DNA of 64,000 bases from Acridotheres tristis. Taxonomy: Eukaryota > Chordata > Aves > Passeriformes > Sturnidae. The notes under the pieces are model-generated. The model was not told the DNA's origin and did no database searches. It saw nothing but the letters and a program-made list of their open reading frames with translations. The position numbers were made by a program, and so were the translations under genes. The stretch is from assembly GCA_037013685.1 (NCBI GenBank), contig CM072898.1:1178001-1242000 (forward strand). The letters run 5' to 3'. This document shows positions 1 through 13,119 of this stretch, one piece after another (within the stretch, counting starts at the first letter, position 1; every line of letters starts with the position of its first letter).

Positions 1-1589
1 CAGGAGCTGTGTGACCACCTGAAGGGATTCTGTCCAGGTGACAAGGTGCAGCAGGGGCACAGGGCTGGGATCCCACCTGCACCCATCTGCTCACTCACAA
101 ACCAACACAAGAGCTGAGTGAATGCTTCCAGCAATCTCAGAGCCAGCCACTCACCCAAATGTTAATTACCCCAGGGTACAGCACATATGGGACAGGCCTT
201 GTTTCTTTTCACTTGTAAGCAAAGTAATTTCCAGGCGGTGTTGCCATCATGCTTGATTTAGATTTTGTAGCATCCTGGAAACCCTGACATGACGGGAATG
301 ATGGCTCTTAAAACATAACTCCAAAGCTGCCTCCAAGTCCTTCCACGAACTGTAAGAGACTGAGAAGAGGAAAATGAAAACAGGCAAGGCATCATTTGCT
401 TTCTTATCGACTATTTTATCATAAATTTACTTAAAAAATAAAAAAAGAGGCTACAAAAATAGTCCTGCATCACAACTAAATATTTGCAGTTAACACATGC
501 AGATCTGAGTAACAGATTCATGCCACCCCTAAACAACCAGCATAACTTTCAGAAACTTGCATCCATTCCTGAACAAAATCAGCTTCTTCCCAGCCTGGGT
601 CATGTAGGATTAAGGCAATCTACAGCCAAGGCTGAATATATCAGGGAGCTTCACGTCACAAAGGTCAGGTGCTGCTAGTGAAGAAGCTGCAGCCCTGGCA
701 CAGCTCGTGCTGGAATTTCCACCCAGCTCCTGAAGAAGCTTTTCCCTTTCCCTCCGAGCTCTCTCCCCCATCTCCTGCCTTAGTGAGGTGGAGGCAGCTC
801 AGGAGACAGGAGCAGGGAAGGCAAAGAGAAGCTACAGGAGTGTATGTACAACCCTTGGCATGATGTCCAGGTCTCAAAATACTGCCTTCAGTACAGCAAA
901 GTTACAGGAATTTTCATTTCAGAGTGTATTAAGCTACAGCTGAATACTGAGCATCTGTGGGGCCATATCCTGTTGTCACAAACATTGAAGTGCTCTGAGC
1001 AAAGCTGGAGGGCAAGGAAGGCACAAAGAGTGCTGTGCTCTCTTCAAGTCACCTACAAACATTTTATTCCTACAGTACTCCACTGCAAACTGACAAATCC
1101 AGCTCCCTGGGCACTGGTATTTTATTAACCTTTTAAATTATCTAAATGTTTGCAAAAATTGTTGTCATTTTGCCACATGCCTCCTTTTCCACTTGAGCTT
1201 CATAATTCAGAAGTGACAAGAAGTGGGAAGAAAGGTTAGAAAAGCCAACCAATCCCATTCTGAGTACAATTAACAGCGTACTTCAGTTTCACAGGGCAGT
1301 TCTGGCTTAGCAAACATAATGATAGCTTTACTCCAGGTATAAATGAGAGGGCATGCATTTGCATTACTAACACACCTTGACAAAGGTTCCAAGATCAAAG
1401 ACAAGCTGTCAGCATAATTGTAAAATAACACTTTTCCCTCATTTTAATTACTTGAAATAGCTTTTCTGTATTATTAATAATGTACTTCTCCATTAGAGCA
1501 AAACTTGATTAAAGGCACTGCTTTGTGCACAAACACAGAGGAGCTTTGCATAACATGGGAATCACTTAGAGATGTGTTTGGACCACACT
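1..1589. other. Unique non-coding sequence, no gene recognised
   Basis: Moderately AT-rich DNA with no recognisable exon, RNA gene or repeat family. The open frames here are under 100 codons, overlap one another on both strands and show no domain or signal peptide. A short A-rich stretch lies near 430-450. It could be intron or intergenic DNA; the sequence does not decide between them. Confidence 0.5.
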
Positions 1590-1692
1590 CGGGCACAGGG
1601 TGGGATTGTGGGGTCTCCTGTGCACCAGAAGTTGGACTGGATGGTCCTGGTGGGTTCCTTCAGCTCAGGACATTCTGTGATTCTATGTTTGG
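1590..1692 (+). mobile_element. CR1 LINE fragment, 3' end
   Basis: This is the last ~100 bp of a CR1 non-LTR retrotransposon in plus orientation. The diagnostic part is a TTGGACTGGATGGTCCTGG core, then a CCTTCAGCTC block and an ATTCTGTGATTCTATG tail, the normal CR1 3' terminus in birds. Only 3' UTR remains, so the copy is severely 5'-truncated and cannot code. CR1 normally inserts as short 3' pieces, so the length is typical. Confidence 0.85.
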
Positions 1693-1897
1693 ATTGCAAA
1701 CACAGAACAAAACTAAGCAAATGTGCTCACTTCAAACCTAGCCAATTCCAGGCAGTTTGAAGCAAGACTCTGAGAAGTTCCCAGCCCCAGGAGGCAGCTG
1801 CTGTGAATCCAGCCTGAAAGCCTTGCCAGGCAAGAAAAGAGAAAAAATTCATGCCCACCAAACCCCTCATCTGAGAGCAGGCCACCCTTCTCACAGG

Positions 1898-2128
1898 AGA
1901 AGGAATAAATTCTATTGGGCAGGAATTGTTCCCTGGCAGGGTGGGCAGGCCCTGGCACAGGGTGCCCAGAGCAGCTGTGGCTGCCCCTGGATCCCTGGCA
2001 GTGCCCAAGGCCAGGTTGGACATTGGGACAGTGGGAGGTGTCCCTGCCATGGCTGGGGTGGCACTGGGTGGGATTTAAGGTCCCTTCTAGCCCAAATCAT
2101 TCTGTGAAGAAACTCTGTGATCTCAAGT
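1898..2128 (+). mobile_element. CR1 LINE fragment, C-terminal coding remnant plus 3' UTR
   Basis: A plus-strand CR1 piece. The body (GCCCAGAGCAGCTGTGGCTG, then a TGGATCCCTGG block) matches the degenerate end of CR1 ORF2 followed by the 3' UTR core with AAGGTCCCTTCTAGCCC. The tail has decayed to TCATTCTGTG plus AACTCTGTGATCTC. It lies about 200 bp downstream of another CR1 end in the same orientation and looks like a different subfamily, so two independent insertions are likelier than one broken element. The left boundary is approximate. Confidence 0.85.
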
Positions 2129-2348
2129 CTGCTCCAGTGCCCTCTAAGCCTCTCTCCAACATTTCAGTGCGTTCTGGAGGAGTCCCCACATGCAGCTGCT
2201 TTAGCCACAGTGTGGATGCACACATTCAGAGAGCCAGGGAATTACAGCTTGGAAATCCTTCTCAGGCCTGGATTTCTCCTGACTCTCAGCTCCATTCCCA
2301 GGCTGACAAGCTGACTGCAGCTTCAGTTAGGGAGGAGTCTCCCAGGGT

Positions 2349-2583
2349 GACAACATGGTGACAAACAGAGTGGAATTCATCATCAACATTAACCCCTGGT
2401 GTCTTTGCCGTGGGACACATCCTGAGGTGCTGTCCCAGGGATGTTTTTCCCAATTGTCCAATGAGCTCCTGTCCTGTCCTGGCTGCACTAACACACTTTA
2501 AATCCGGGCTGTCTGTACAATAAATTGGCCTTTTTCCCTAAAGAGCTCCTTGTGTGTTGCTGTCGTTTCTCCCTCTTTGCAGC
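2349..2583 (+). mobile_element. Possible LTR remnant of an endogenous retrovirus
   Basis: An AATAAA signal at 2519-2524 is followed by about 60 bp of pyrimidine-rich sequence ending in CTTTGCA, the arrangement expected of the R-U5 end of a plus-strand LTR. The 5' boundary is a guess at a TG dinucleotide. No primer-binding site, internal gene or target duplication was seen. A cellular 3' UTR with a poly(A) signal would look similar, so confidence is low. Confidence 0.3.
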
Positions 2584-3459
2584 ACAATGACCACACCACA
2601 GCTGCTAACTGGCATCCCCCAGACATCCCATGGCTCATTTTCCCACCTCACAGTCTTACACTTCCTACCCAGAAAAGGACACCAGAGAAGCACAGCCCTG
2701 ATGACCAGGGTTACACAGCCCTTGCTGTACAAAAGCAGGTGACACTCTGCTCTTGCACTCCCCCAGTATTGCTAATACATCAATGCAACAAAATAAACAC
2801 CACAAAAGTACCCATGGCTGTAATAATTCTCCTCTGTTTGACGTGTCCTTCTCTGCAATAAAATGCCTTGCATTTGAGGCTTGAAGGATTAAGTGATTTA
2901 ATAGGTTTTTGCATCCTTATCTTCCATGACTTCCATTTGATAGCTCTGGTCCAGCCTCAACATTCACTAAGCCATTTCTGCAGATGATTAGTTCTCTGGA
3001 TACATTTTGCATTGTTTGATTGCATTTAATAGAGGAATACTGTAGTACAAGACTAAAAACAAATTAATTCACAATAGATAAACTTTTATGGTAGCATTTT
3101 TTAAAAATTCGACAAAAACTCAATTTGTTTTACATGCGAACAACTTACACGTTTTTCCGAGAGATGAACAAACTGCAGGCATTTCATAATCCCCAAAGCA
3201 GTGACCAGTGTTAGACTTGTCATTTGTTATAGAGCACAGGCAGCAAGTTACAAACTTCCCTCCTATGGAGTGTGGTGATTACTGTGGTGGTGATGCTGAT
3301 TTTTCCCAAGCTGCCCTGTCCTGTGCTGGAAAGGGCTGGCACACTGCAGCTTCTCTGTGGAGAACCATCAACACTCCATCAGCTCGTTAGCAGCCAGGCA
3401 GAGAGGATGCCCTTGGGGTGGTCATGTAGGTTCGTCCTAAATAGGGATATAGCCCACGA
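2584..3459. other. Unique non-coding sequence
   Basis: No gene or recognised repeat. Several stretches are AT-rich (about 2880-3130). The open frames here are short and overlapping, with nothing to suggest a protein. Confidence 0.5.
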
Positions 3460-3682
3460 GAAACACACACACACACAAAAAAAAAAAAACCACAAAAGCA
3501 AACCAACAAAAAATGAACAAAACTAAGCAAAAAAAGAACCAAAACCAAATAAGCAAACAAAAAAAAAAAAACAATCCCCCCACAAAAAGCAAAAAAGAAA
3601 CAAAAATAAAAAACTTTAAAAGTTCCCCCCCAAAAAAACAAAAAACAGAAAAGCACCAAACCAACCAACCAACCAACCAAAA
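3460..3682 (+). repeat. A/C-rich low-complexity tract with (CA), poly(A) and (CCAA) runs
   Basis: About 220 bp in which the plus strand is almost entirely A and C. It opens with a short (CA)n, passes through several runs of 7-13 A separated by C-containing spacers, includes CCCCCC/CCCCCCC runs and ends in five CCAA units. The minus strand is correspondingly T/G-only. Reading frames on the minus strand give strings of F, L, V and C, which are composition artefacts and not a membrane protein. Confidence 0.85.
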
Positions 3683-4111
3683 TATTAACATTCTGGGAGT
3701 CTCTGATTTCAGACACAATTAGGCACTGAACCTGCACTGTTACACTCCACCCAAAATTTGGAGTGTCCTATGGAAAGGTCTAGGCAGTCTCTACAGCACC
3801 ATTTCATGAGGTGGAAATGAGAGCAGCTGGATGTGCCTGAAGGGAAAGGTCACCAGGAAATGATGGCACCACTTTCCTTTAAAGAGGATTTGCCTCCATG
3901 GGTGTTGGCCCCTCGTGCTGTCTGCAGACCTGGCAGCTTCCAAACTGAGCTGTGCCTCCTGCAGGGCCCCAGGAAATGTCCCCAGCCCAGCTCGGTGCCT
4001 GTTCCAGCTCTCTGCAGCTCAGCCCAGCAGGAAAAGCCACGCAGTGCCCAGGGTTGCAGCCCCACATCCCCGTGGACATCTGCAGTCCAAGGAGGGCCAG
4101 CCTGTGGAGAT
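3683..4111. other. Unique non-coding sequence
   Basis: More GC-rich than its surroundings, with overlapping short open frames on both strands (up to about 100 codons). None shows a recognisable domain. Confidence 0.45.
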
Positions 4112-4985
4112 TGTAGTCTTCTTTAAAAGAGCTGAGCAGTGGTTAGTTATTATAAATTTGTTTATTGCAAAGGCACATCAGTCTCAAAAGGCAAAGAGTC
4201 CCAAGTGCTCAAGTCCATGCTAAAAAGCTTTCAGCACAGAGCCCCAAATAGAAGAAAAGTCCCATTAGAAGCAAAAGCAGCTCCTGGTGCAAGGTCCCAA
4301 GAGGGCTGGAGTTGCAGCAGGTCCTCCTTGATCTCCTGGGTCACAACAGGTCCTCCTTGATCCTGGAAAAGCAGGACAGAGGCCTGAGATCCCAGGAATG
4401 AGGATGATTTTCTGCCAGTGTTCCCTGCAGCCCCAGATCCTCATTAGGCTCCATTTGCTTGGCTAATTGAGTTCTAGCACAGAGTCCTGAGCAGAGGCAG
4501 AGGCTGCAGCCTGGTACAGAGTATCAGGAGGCAGGTGCTCCCTGCTCTTTTCTTCTTGTGTTCTTTTCTTCTTGGAGGAAAGGAGAGCAAAGAGAGAGAG
4601 TGAGAGAGCTCTCACTCCAATACATAGATTCTTATTTACAAATTACCTAAAGAGCTAAAAACATAAATCTGAAGCATTTCTTCCTAACCTATTACAATTC
4701 TAGTTTCTTAGTATGAAAGTTTACGTATAGTCTATGCATATGGCCCGTCTGATCTATCTGAAAAATGTAAGTAATGTTCTTGCTATATTTTTATTATGTC
4801 TAAAACTTTATTTTGGAGCTCTCATTGAAACTTATTTTTCAGACTTGTTTTCTACACTGATGTCTAGGGTTTTTACTTTTTAAGGCACTTAAAACATACT
4901 CATACTTACTTACTTACTTATCGAAAACTTAAATACACACCTCTATTTCATGTATGAGTGGCTTAATATACTTCAATCCATCCAA
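4112..4985 (-). mobile_element. Probable LTR-retrotransposon fragment, minus orientation
   Basis: The left part contains TTTGTTTATTGC near 4158, whose complement carries AATAAA as expected near the 3' end of a minus-strand LTR. A GC-rich middle then gives way to a CT/AG-rich segment (4545-4615) and a long AT-rich stretch (4620-4985), a common layout in passerine ERV LTRs. Ends and target duplication were not found. It does not obviously belong to the family of the LTRs at 18.8 and 30 kb. Coordinates are approximate. Confidence 0.35.
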
Positions 4986-7900
4986 AGGTATTAATTCAAA
5001 CTCTGCATTTTGATCTCTCTCTGAAGAATTCAGAGAGGCCTCTGTTTTTCAGACTCCAACACCAGCCTTTGCCCTTCTACACCTGGGAGAGCTCCTGAGG
5101 AAGGTGTGGCTTTGGCCATGCAGGTTCCAGTGTTTGATTTATAGTAAACGGAAAAACATTTCCATTGAAGTCATTCCAGCAGTACACTCAGCCTTCTAAA
5201 ACACAGCCCCGAGGTACAGGCAGGCCAGGCACACTGCTGGACACCCTCCCTCCATCTCAGTCCTCTCTGAGTAACACACCCAACTGCACTGCACACTTAT
5301 GCCTTCCACAAAAACTCCTTCTGTCAAGAGTCTGAGAATCCCAAAAAGCAAAATACCCCTTCTCTGACAGGTTAAGATACCTCTTATGGGAGGAAAATTG
5401 GCTATCTGGCAATCTTAGAATGCTTTAGTAAGCTGGGATTGTATTTATTTCCCATCCATGTGAGGAAGGCAAAAGGGCTCTTCAAAAATAGTTTGTTGCT
5501 CAATATGGTCTTTTGCAGACCTTTAACTTTTTTTGTTATTCATAGAAATTTATAAGGGAAAGCTGAGAGTCACAAACGGAAAAGAGATTTGAGTAGCAGC
5601 TACAAGTTCAAATTGTATGAGAAACCTGGAAAACAGACTTATTTTATCTCAGCCTTCCCTTCAGTAACAAAATCATGACAGTTACACTCACTGTTCTCTT
5701 GTGTACCCATCCTCACACTGGAAATTACAACTGAATTACAAAACAGATTGTCTGATACTCGTGAAAATAAAATTCATAGTCCATTCCACTCCAGCTAATT
5801 AATTTTCTTCAAACCACATCCCAGAGTGATCAAATGAGACACGAGCTCTTTCATGAGAAGAAAATCCCACTGGAGTTCCAGAACATCAGTGTAACAAACA
5901 CCAGCATTTCAACATTTGCCTCCCCGTGTTTGAACCCCCATGTTTGCATTTGTAAGCACCCATTTGCATGTGAGCATTATGTTTTATTAGTAGTGATTAA
6001 TATTAATATTCCAAGGTGGTAGCCTGTGTGAGTTCTGAATCGATGCAAAACGAGCTCGTGCAATGAGACAAAAGCAAATTGCTCATGGCTGGGGTCATCA
6101 AGAGAAGAGGATACTGTGACTAAAACAAAGCAAAGCACCAGTTCCTGCTCTCAGCACTGACTGCTCACAGCTCTCCAGCACAGCCCCTCTTTGTCTGCCT
6201 GGCCCTGAGAACCCTTTTGCACATTTTCATATAGTTCATATTAAATATGGGAACTTGAGCTTTCCTCATGAGAGCCAGCTCTAGAGCTATTTTCCCTAAA
6301 TAATGGCTATCTGTTCAGAATGACCTCCCCAAACAACTCCCTTCGTTAATGGCAACTTTGCTGCAGTTAATTCACCAGCGGGGATTACTCCAGCCAACTT
6401 TCCATGGGCCTCTATTGTTATGAAAACCTATTATCAAGCAATTAAATGACAGCAAGAAGCCAATAAAGTACAACAGTTTTACTTGTAGCATCATCCTGGG
6501 TGCTGATGTTAATGAAAGGCTATCACACCCCTGGCTGCAATTCCAGAATTCTGCCATTCAGGAGAAAACTCTCATCAGCAGCTATTTCCAATCTTAATGG
6601 TCTGAGGGTTACAACCCTTGCCTAAGCCCTTCCCCAGTATTTTGTCCCAAGTTGAATTAAGGACAGCTCTGAGGTGATTTCTGAGGGCTGCTGTTGAAGC
6701 CAGGTCCAAAGGACACAAGGCTCAGCTTTCCCAAAGCTCCACCCGTGTGGGAAGGTGTTTGTCTCCCTCTCACACAGGTGAACCTCACAGAGGAGCATTC
6801 ACAATCCCTTCTCTGTGGAAATGAAACAATAAACCAGCCTTCTGAATTCTCTACTCTGAATTTGGCTCAGTAGAAAATAATGAAGTTGAATTGCTCTTAA
6901 AGTCCTTTTAGTGTCCCTCTGGCAGGCTGCACTTCTGGCATGACACCTTTCCATCCCTTTTCTTATTTCTAGAGTTAAACATAAACTTAAATAAACCTCT
7001 TTGAGAAATGAGATGCACATAATTGCCACAAATACCACAAGGTGTCTAGACCATTTCCCCTTTCTAAATTACACTGGGTTTGAAATTTTTACAATCAACA
7101 TTTTGTATTTCTGATATAAAACAGAGCAGCAGGTCTGACACTAGTTATGGGGTTTTCTCCCTACCATGAAAGAAATGTACAAATGTGTGTTGACATGAGG
7201 TTGTACTTTCCCTGCTGCTGAGAGGATCCAAGTGCAGCCATGCTGCTTGGCATGGATTCAGCTAATATGGGTTTCCAGTTCTCCTGCCCTGACACAAGGC
7301 AGTGTATTTACCTGCCTGTATGTGCAGTTAGGCTAAAGTGTTGTTTTTCACTGGGACTCATAACCTCTCCTCTTTGGAATATTTATTTTCTTCCTAAGAT
7401 GCCACAGGGAAACTTTATGCAACTTACTATATCACTTCTTCATCAATACTACACCCAGGTTTCCTCCAGGTAGCTGGCCAAAACAACGGGATGGGAAAGC
7501 TTGACAATGGAAATTACTGCATGAGAGAGAATATGAATGAATTCTTTGTTCATAAACAATTCTAGATCGTTTTATAATTCAGGTTTTATAATCCTGGTAT
7601 TAATTTTATAAGGCAGAAGTGTTTCACTCAATCTAATTACAGGAACAACCTGCAAGTACAGTGTCCCAGGAAGGGCCCTTCAGAGGGAGGTGTTTTCCAA
7701 CAAACAAGAAACACAAGATTCAAGATTCAGCTATCTCACCTCTTGGAGGAGATGAAATTGTTTTTGTTTCTTGGAAGAAACCACAGCAGCTGCCAAGCAG
7801 GATGGACAGTCTTGGTTGTCACTCCAAACCCACTCCAAGCCAGAAATGGGAAGAACTAGTGTGGTACCTTAATCCTTCTCACTATCCTTCACATAAAACA

Positions 7901-10900
7901 TCTTACAACTAGAATTGTACAACAGAAACATCACCTTTAAAAATTGGAATAAAGTACAAGGGAACCTCATAACATATAGGAATGTTCTCTGTGCAAGGAG
8001 AAAAAGAAACAGGAAAATAATATATTAATCTAATAACACAGATAGGACTGTTTCTTGGAAGAACATTGATAATAAAGCAGCAGAGGAGAGTTTTGTTTTA
8101 TAAAACAAGTTGTGCTCACATGAGAGAGACCTGAGCATCACTCATGCTGCTAAGAGAAAACCTGTATTTCCCAGCTCCCTCACAATGACAATTTCATCTC
8201 TCCCAACTCTCTATTGTCAAGCAAAAGAAATGTGGTGCAGACTTGTATAGCAGCCAAACAACTGACATTTACTTTTGGTAGTCCCTCCAAAGTTGTGCAC
8301 TTTCAAAACCAATATTTTTGACTAATAACCTTTCTGTTGCTCATCATAGCATTTGTTTGGATCTGTTTCTGAGTCCTGGCTTATTGAAAATACCTTGCTA
8401 GGATGATTGTGTCCTTGCCACCTACAGTGTAATATGGTGAGTCTCACAGCACACAGGAGAGCACACAGGAGAGCAGTGGAACAGAGCTGAGTGTTTCCCA
8501 GGAGCATGTTCTGCCCTTGAGTGTTATCCCAGTGAGCTTTGCCTGTGTGCATTGCAAGGCAGCTGTGACAAAGGTCCCCAAAGCCAAACCATGCACTAAG
8601 GGACGTTTCTGAAGCTGCACAAAGGGGGTTTTACCACTTTGTGCATTGGCCAGTCAGAGTAAGCCACAACCTGCAGCAGATCTGTATTCTGGGGTTTATT
8701 TAAAAGGGGACCAGAGATTTTCCCCTTACCCCCTCAGTGCTGTCTTTGCTCATCAGGTCTCAGCCTCAGTGTGGAGTGGAAGGCTGAAGCACAAGTTCTT
8801 TTGCTCCAGCTGTGCACAGCTGTCCCTCTCAGCTCTTCCTGGCCCAGGTCCCTGGGCATCCCTGGCCTTCATCCCCCTACTCATATCCAGCATCCAGGAT
8901 CTTCCCTCCAGGACCTCCCTTCTGGTCTCTCTCCTTTCCAAGACCACTTCTCACTTTGGGAACATTCCTTTTTCAAGTCCTGCTCTGCTTTCCAGAATGC
9001 CAAGGCCTCAGCTCTCCCTCTGCAGTCTGTGCACAAAAGCCCAGCAAGTGCCTCTCAATCAGTAGATCTAGTTTAGGTCTCCCTGGAGGATTTGGGACCT
9101 GGCCCTTGTCTAATTCAGACATTATAAAACTTTACAGCTTCTGCCAGAGGTCAGAAGTTCAGCTTTGGACATTCATGCAGAGGCCACCTGCGAGCGTGCA
9201 CAATCTGTCCCACTTACAGCACTTTGGTATGAATTTATTAAAATTTATGATGAATAGTCAGCACAAATTCCTGATTAGACCCCAATCACAGAGTTCCAGG
9301 CCGAGCACAGGCACAGGTAGTCCTGATTAAACCTGCAGGCAAAGCAGCCTCTGCAGGACCCCTGCAGAACACTGAGGGCTCTCCTCACACAGAGCCTGGC
9401 CCATGCTGGCCAAGCCATTTGTGTTCTGGGCACTGGCACTTCTGGAGGTGCTGCAGTGGGGGTCAAATGCCACATCTGGATTCTGGTTTTGACATCGAAC
9501 TTCCATTGGAAAAGACAGCCCCAGCCAAGGGGGTGGCACGGGAGAGCAGCCCAGACAAACACACAAATGAGATGATTAAAAACATGGAGGTGGATGCTGA
9601 GAATTTCCAAATCAGAGGACTGGCTTTGCTCGCACCTGCATCAGCATAAAACCTGACTGGCCCAAGGGAACTCGGTATTGCTGCACCTACATAAATAATG
9701 AGCTGTGAAATCAAGCCTTGAATAGCAAATAATGGACTTCATGATAGTGCTCATTTAATAATATTGCTGTACTACCTGCCTTCTGCATTAGCCTGCCTTA
9801 GAGTCAGGAGTGACACGAGTACACAGCTGATAACCAGCTAAGCAGTGGTTACATTAAAACACATCAAATTAGGCTCTGAAGTGAAGGGAGAAAAGCTTGC
9901 AAATAAGAAATAAATTAATATATTTTTTAGAAAATACTAATGAATTTTTTAAAATAACTTTTGAGACATCTGCTCAGTTGTTTCACCTCTAAAGGCAGGG
10001 GAGAGGCGGGGTGGTTTCCTCTCCCCCCAGCGAGTGCCAGTGAGCCGAGCTGATTGCTGCACACATCATTTGACATCCTGCAAACACAAGGAGCGCTCCA
10101 CTGGCAGCCAAGGCAGACAGAAACGTTCTCAACACTTGTCACATTCCCTGACTGGTTCTCACTGAGCTGTTTGGCACGGAAATGTGTGGAGGGATGGAGC
10201 TCGGGGAGACGAACGGAACGCGGGGACAGAGCATCATCTCCTTATTAGTGACTCTATGCTGGGAACCTGAGACAGGGAAATGCATCTCCGTGACACTGCT
10301 GGTATTGCCTGTGATGCAAATAAAGAGGAAGATCATCATTAAATCCCAATTAAGTATGCCTTCATGGCTTTGCTAAAACTCATTTCTTTCCAGGAAGCAC
10401 ACAAGCACACACAGCTTCAAAGTGGATGCAGCCCCAGCACAGACCCCAAGCTCAGCACACCCCAGAGCTCTCTGCCAGACAAGGATAAACACAGAGAGCC
10501 CCTGTGCCTTCAGCCTCCAGAAACTGCTCATCACAAACAGGATAAGCACATAGGCAGCGAGCTGGACCAGGAACTTCTATCCAAAAATGATTATGAAACA
10601 CTTAAAATCCAAAGCAGCAAAGAACGCAAACAAAAAGAAGATTGAATTGCCCTAGGAAGCTCAAAAGAAGGCCATGCTTGATTGGATTCAGATTTGATTG
10701 AGATTCGCCCTCATTCATTAAAGAGTTTGAAGATGTTCAGGCAGCCAAAAATTAACTCTCGAGTTGCAGAGCAGGGTACAGAGGAGCCATTTCTCACAGG
10801 CTAGATTTCCTACACAGCTTTTCTTACAAACCCATCACCTGAACCCCTACAGCTACATAGGCACTCATAACCCACACATCAGCAAACCATGTTTGTTTTA

Positions 10901-12239
10901 GAAAATAATGATACTGCAGAAAATAATAAAGGCAGCTCCAAAACCCCCAACACCCTGGGTGTATGCACACACATCTCCAGCTCTCCTAACACTGACATTC
11001 ATCCCACTTTTGAACTAACATCCATGCAACTATTTATTTAAAGAGATAATCAGGTTAGTATAAAATCAGTATAAAATCAAACCGTTTATAACTGTATGAA
11101 TTCAGCAGGGCTGGAATTTATGCTTAAATTAAGTCCTGCACTCTGTGTCCTGTAATCGTGTGAAGTAGACAAGAATCATTATCTCCATGCCCTTCATAAG
11201 TGGGAAACTGAGGCAAGGGAAGGTTAAATGACTCGTTCAAGAACACCTGAAAGCTTAGAAGTGATGCTGTTGTGAGTAATGAGCAGAAGAGTGGCTGAAC
11301 AACCCCTTGGTTAAAGCCTGAAGTATGTTTACTGAAATGGATTAAAAATAGGCTCTTTGCTTTTTAAATGGCTCATTACAATTTTTCAGCATTTTGTGAT
11401 TCTTTTCTCTTGCCCTCCACCAGCAGCAAAGTTCACACACGTGAAAGCAATATCTAGCATGAAAACCTTTAAAAGTTATTCTGGTCCCAGTGATGTTGAC
11501 CTAAATTTAGAACAAATTCAAGGATAAGCTTTATCCTGTAACCTCCACGTGCCCCATCAGCCCCTCGTGCTCAGGCTCACAGCATCACCTCTCAGGGAGG
11601 AGGCCCTAAAGAACATCTGCACCTGGTCCAGCCCAGGGAAAGCCCTACCCCCACTATTCCAAACCTTCAACACAAGCAAGTCAGCAGTGTAAGTCTGCCT
11701 TTAAAGTTCAAGTTCCCCATGTCTGTACCTAAGATGTTTCCTTAGTACATCAGTTTATTTACTGCCAATCAAGGCAGGACAGACCATACAAGAGCAGTCA
11801 GACTCTGGGTACTGAAACAATCATACATATGCAGCAGAAAAACTGTAATTAAACTTGAAGCCAAGAAAACTCCAGGCCTTTTCCATTGTCCAGTATGCAC
11901 AAAAGGGAGAGACTCAAAGAAGAACTTGCAGCTTCTTTTTGAGCACGAACAAGAGGCACTCCGGAGCTGGAGGAAGCAGGGTCACAGGGAGCTGCATCAC
12001 GCCTATAAATAATTCTGATTTTAAGGCTACAGTTAAATGAAAACAGAAAATACAACTGACAGCACCTATGCTTCTTGTCTTTCTCTATATTCTCTTACAG
12101 TTGACCTTGAGAATATTTAATATTAGCCTAAGGGTGGGAAGAAGCGTTCTTCCTCACTGCAATCATTTAATAATAGCTTGTCCTCCTTCTGCTCGATATG
12201 CAAGCAGACACAGCTTTTGTCCTGCCTTCAGCAGGTGCT
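4986..12239. other. Long unique AT-rich non-coding block
   Basis: About 7 kb without a recognisable gene, CR1 fragment or tandem array. Open frames reach ~170 codons on the plus strand (8812-9330) but overlap equally long frames in other registers and look like chance. A patch at 10000-10225 holds about a dozen CpGs, more than its surroundings. AT-rich stretches such as 6360-6560 and 9715-9885 have the look of conserved non-coding DNA, which cannot be tested here. Confidence 0.5.
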
Positions 12240-12626
12240 TTGTTCACGCTGAGCCCAGGGACTGTCCGTGCCGGGGATGCCGGGCTGTGCCCGGCAGTGT
12301 CACAGCTCGGGGTGACACGGGACAATTCCGTGCCACTCGGCACAGCTCTGCAGAGGCCACTCCTGCCTGGGGCTCCTGCCCCTCCGCCAGAGGGAAAACC
12401 AGCCCAAAACACCATTGAAATCAAACCACAACGCGAATTTTGATTCAACAGGCGTTTCGTCAAGATAAAGCGACAGCCCGCAGTTTGGCGATGGGGTGAA
12501 ATCAGATTGTTAAACTGTGTTTTGTTACGACTGGGAGATCTCTGGTCTGACGGTGTCACAGTGTCCCTGCCGAGCCCTGGAGCCGCAGTGCCCTCTCCCG
12601 AGCCCGGCAGGCAGGGGGACCGGGCT
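12240..12626. promoter_or_regulatory. CpG-rich segment, left half of a candidate CpG island
   Basis: By hand count roughly 24 CpG dinucleotides fall in ~400 bp, with more than half of bases G or C, while several kilobases on either side are CpG-poor. This density is close to what random use of C and G would give, so CpGs have not decayed as they do in methylated bird DNA. Such islands often mark promoters or recombination hotspots. No TATA box, first exon or splice donor could be assigned. A GC-rich minisatellite locus without promoter activity is the alternative. Confidence 0.4.
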
Positions 12627-13119
12627 GCCCTTCCTGAGCCATCCCTGCCTTTCCAGAGCCATCCCTACCCTTCCTGAGCCATCCCTGCCCTTCCTGAGCC
12701 ATCCCTGACCTTCCAGAGTCATCCCTGCCTTTCCAGAGCCATCCCTGCCCTTCCTGAGCCATCCCTACCCTTCCTGAGCCACCCCTACCCTTCCTGAGCC
12801 ATCCCTGCCTTTCCAGAGCCACCCCTACCCTTCCTGAGCCACCCCTACCCTTCCTGAGCCATCCCTGCCTTTCCAGAGCCATTCCTACCCTTCCTGAGCC
12901 ATCCCTGCCCTTCCTGAGCCATCCCTGACCTTCCAGAGTCATCCCTGCCCTTCCAGAGCCATCCCTGCCTTTCCAGAGCTATTCCTGCCCTTCCAGAACC
13001 GTCCCTGCCTTTCCAGAGCCATCCCTGCCCTTCCAGAGCCATCCCGTCCCTTCCAGAGCCATCCCTGCCCTTCCTGAGCCATCCCTGTCTTTTCAGTGCC
13101 ATCCCTGCCATTCCAGAGA
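12627..13119 (+). repeat. 20-bp minisatellite, about 24 copies
   Basis: Head-to-tail array of a 20-bp unit, CCATCCCTGCCCTTCCTGAG, with recurring variants (TTCCAGAG for TTCCTGAG, CCTACCC for CCTGCCC, ACCCC for ATCCC). Because three units are 60 bp, the same 20-residue peptide recurs in every frame, which produces long but meaningless frames on the minus strand rich in G, R, K and W. Variants are interspersed, suggesting repeated unequal exchange or conversion. It sits inside the CpG-rich segment. Confidence 0.95.

Noticed and set aside
3387..3737. Minus-strand frame resembling a multi-pass membrane protein
   Set aside because: Composition artefact of a T/G-only strand, which can encode little besides F, L, V, W, C and G.
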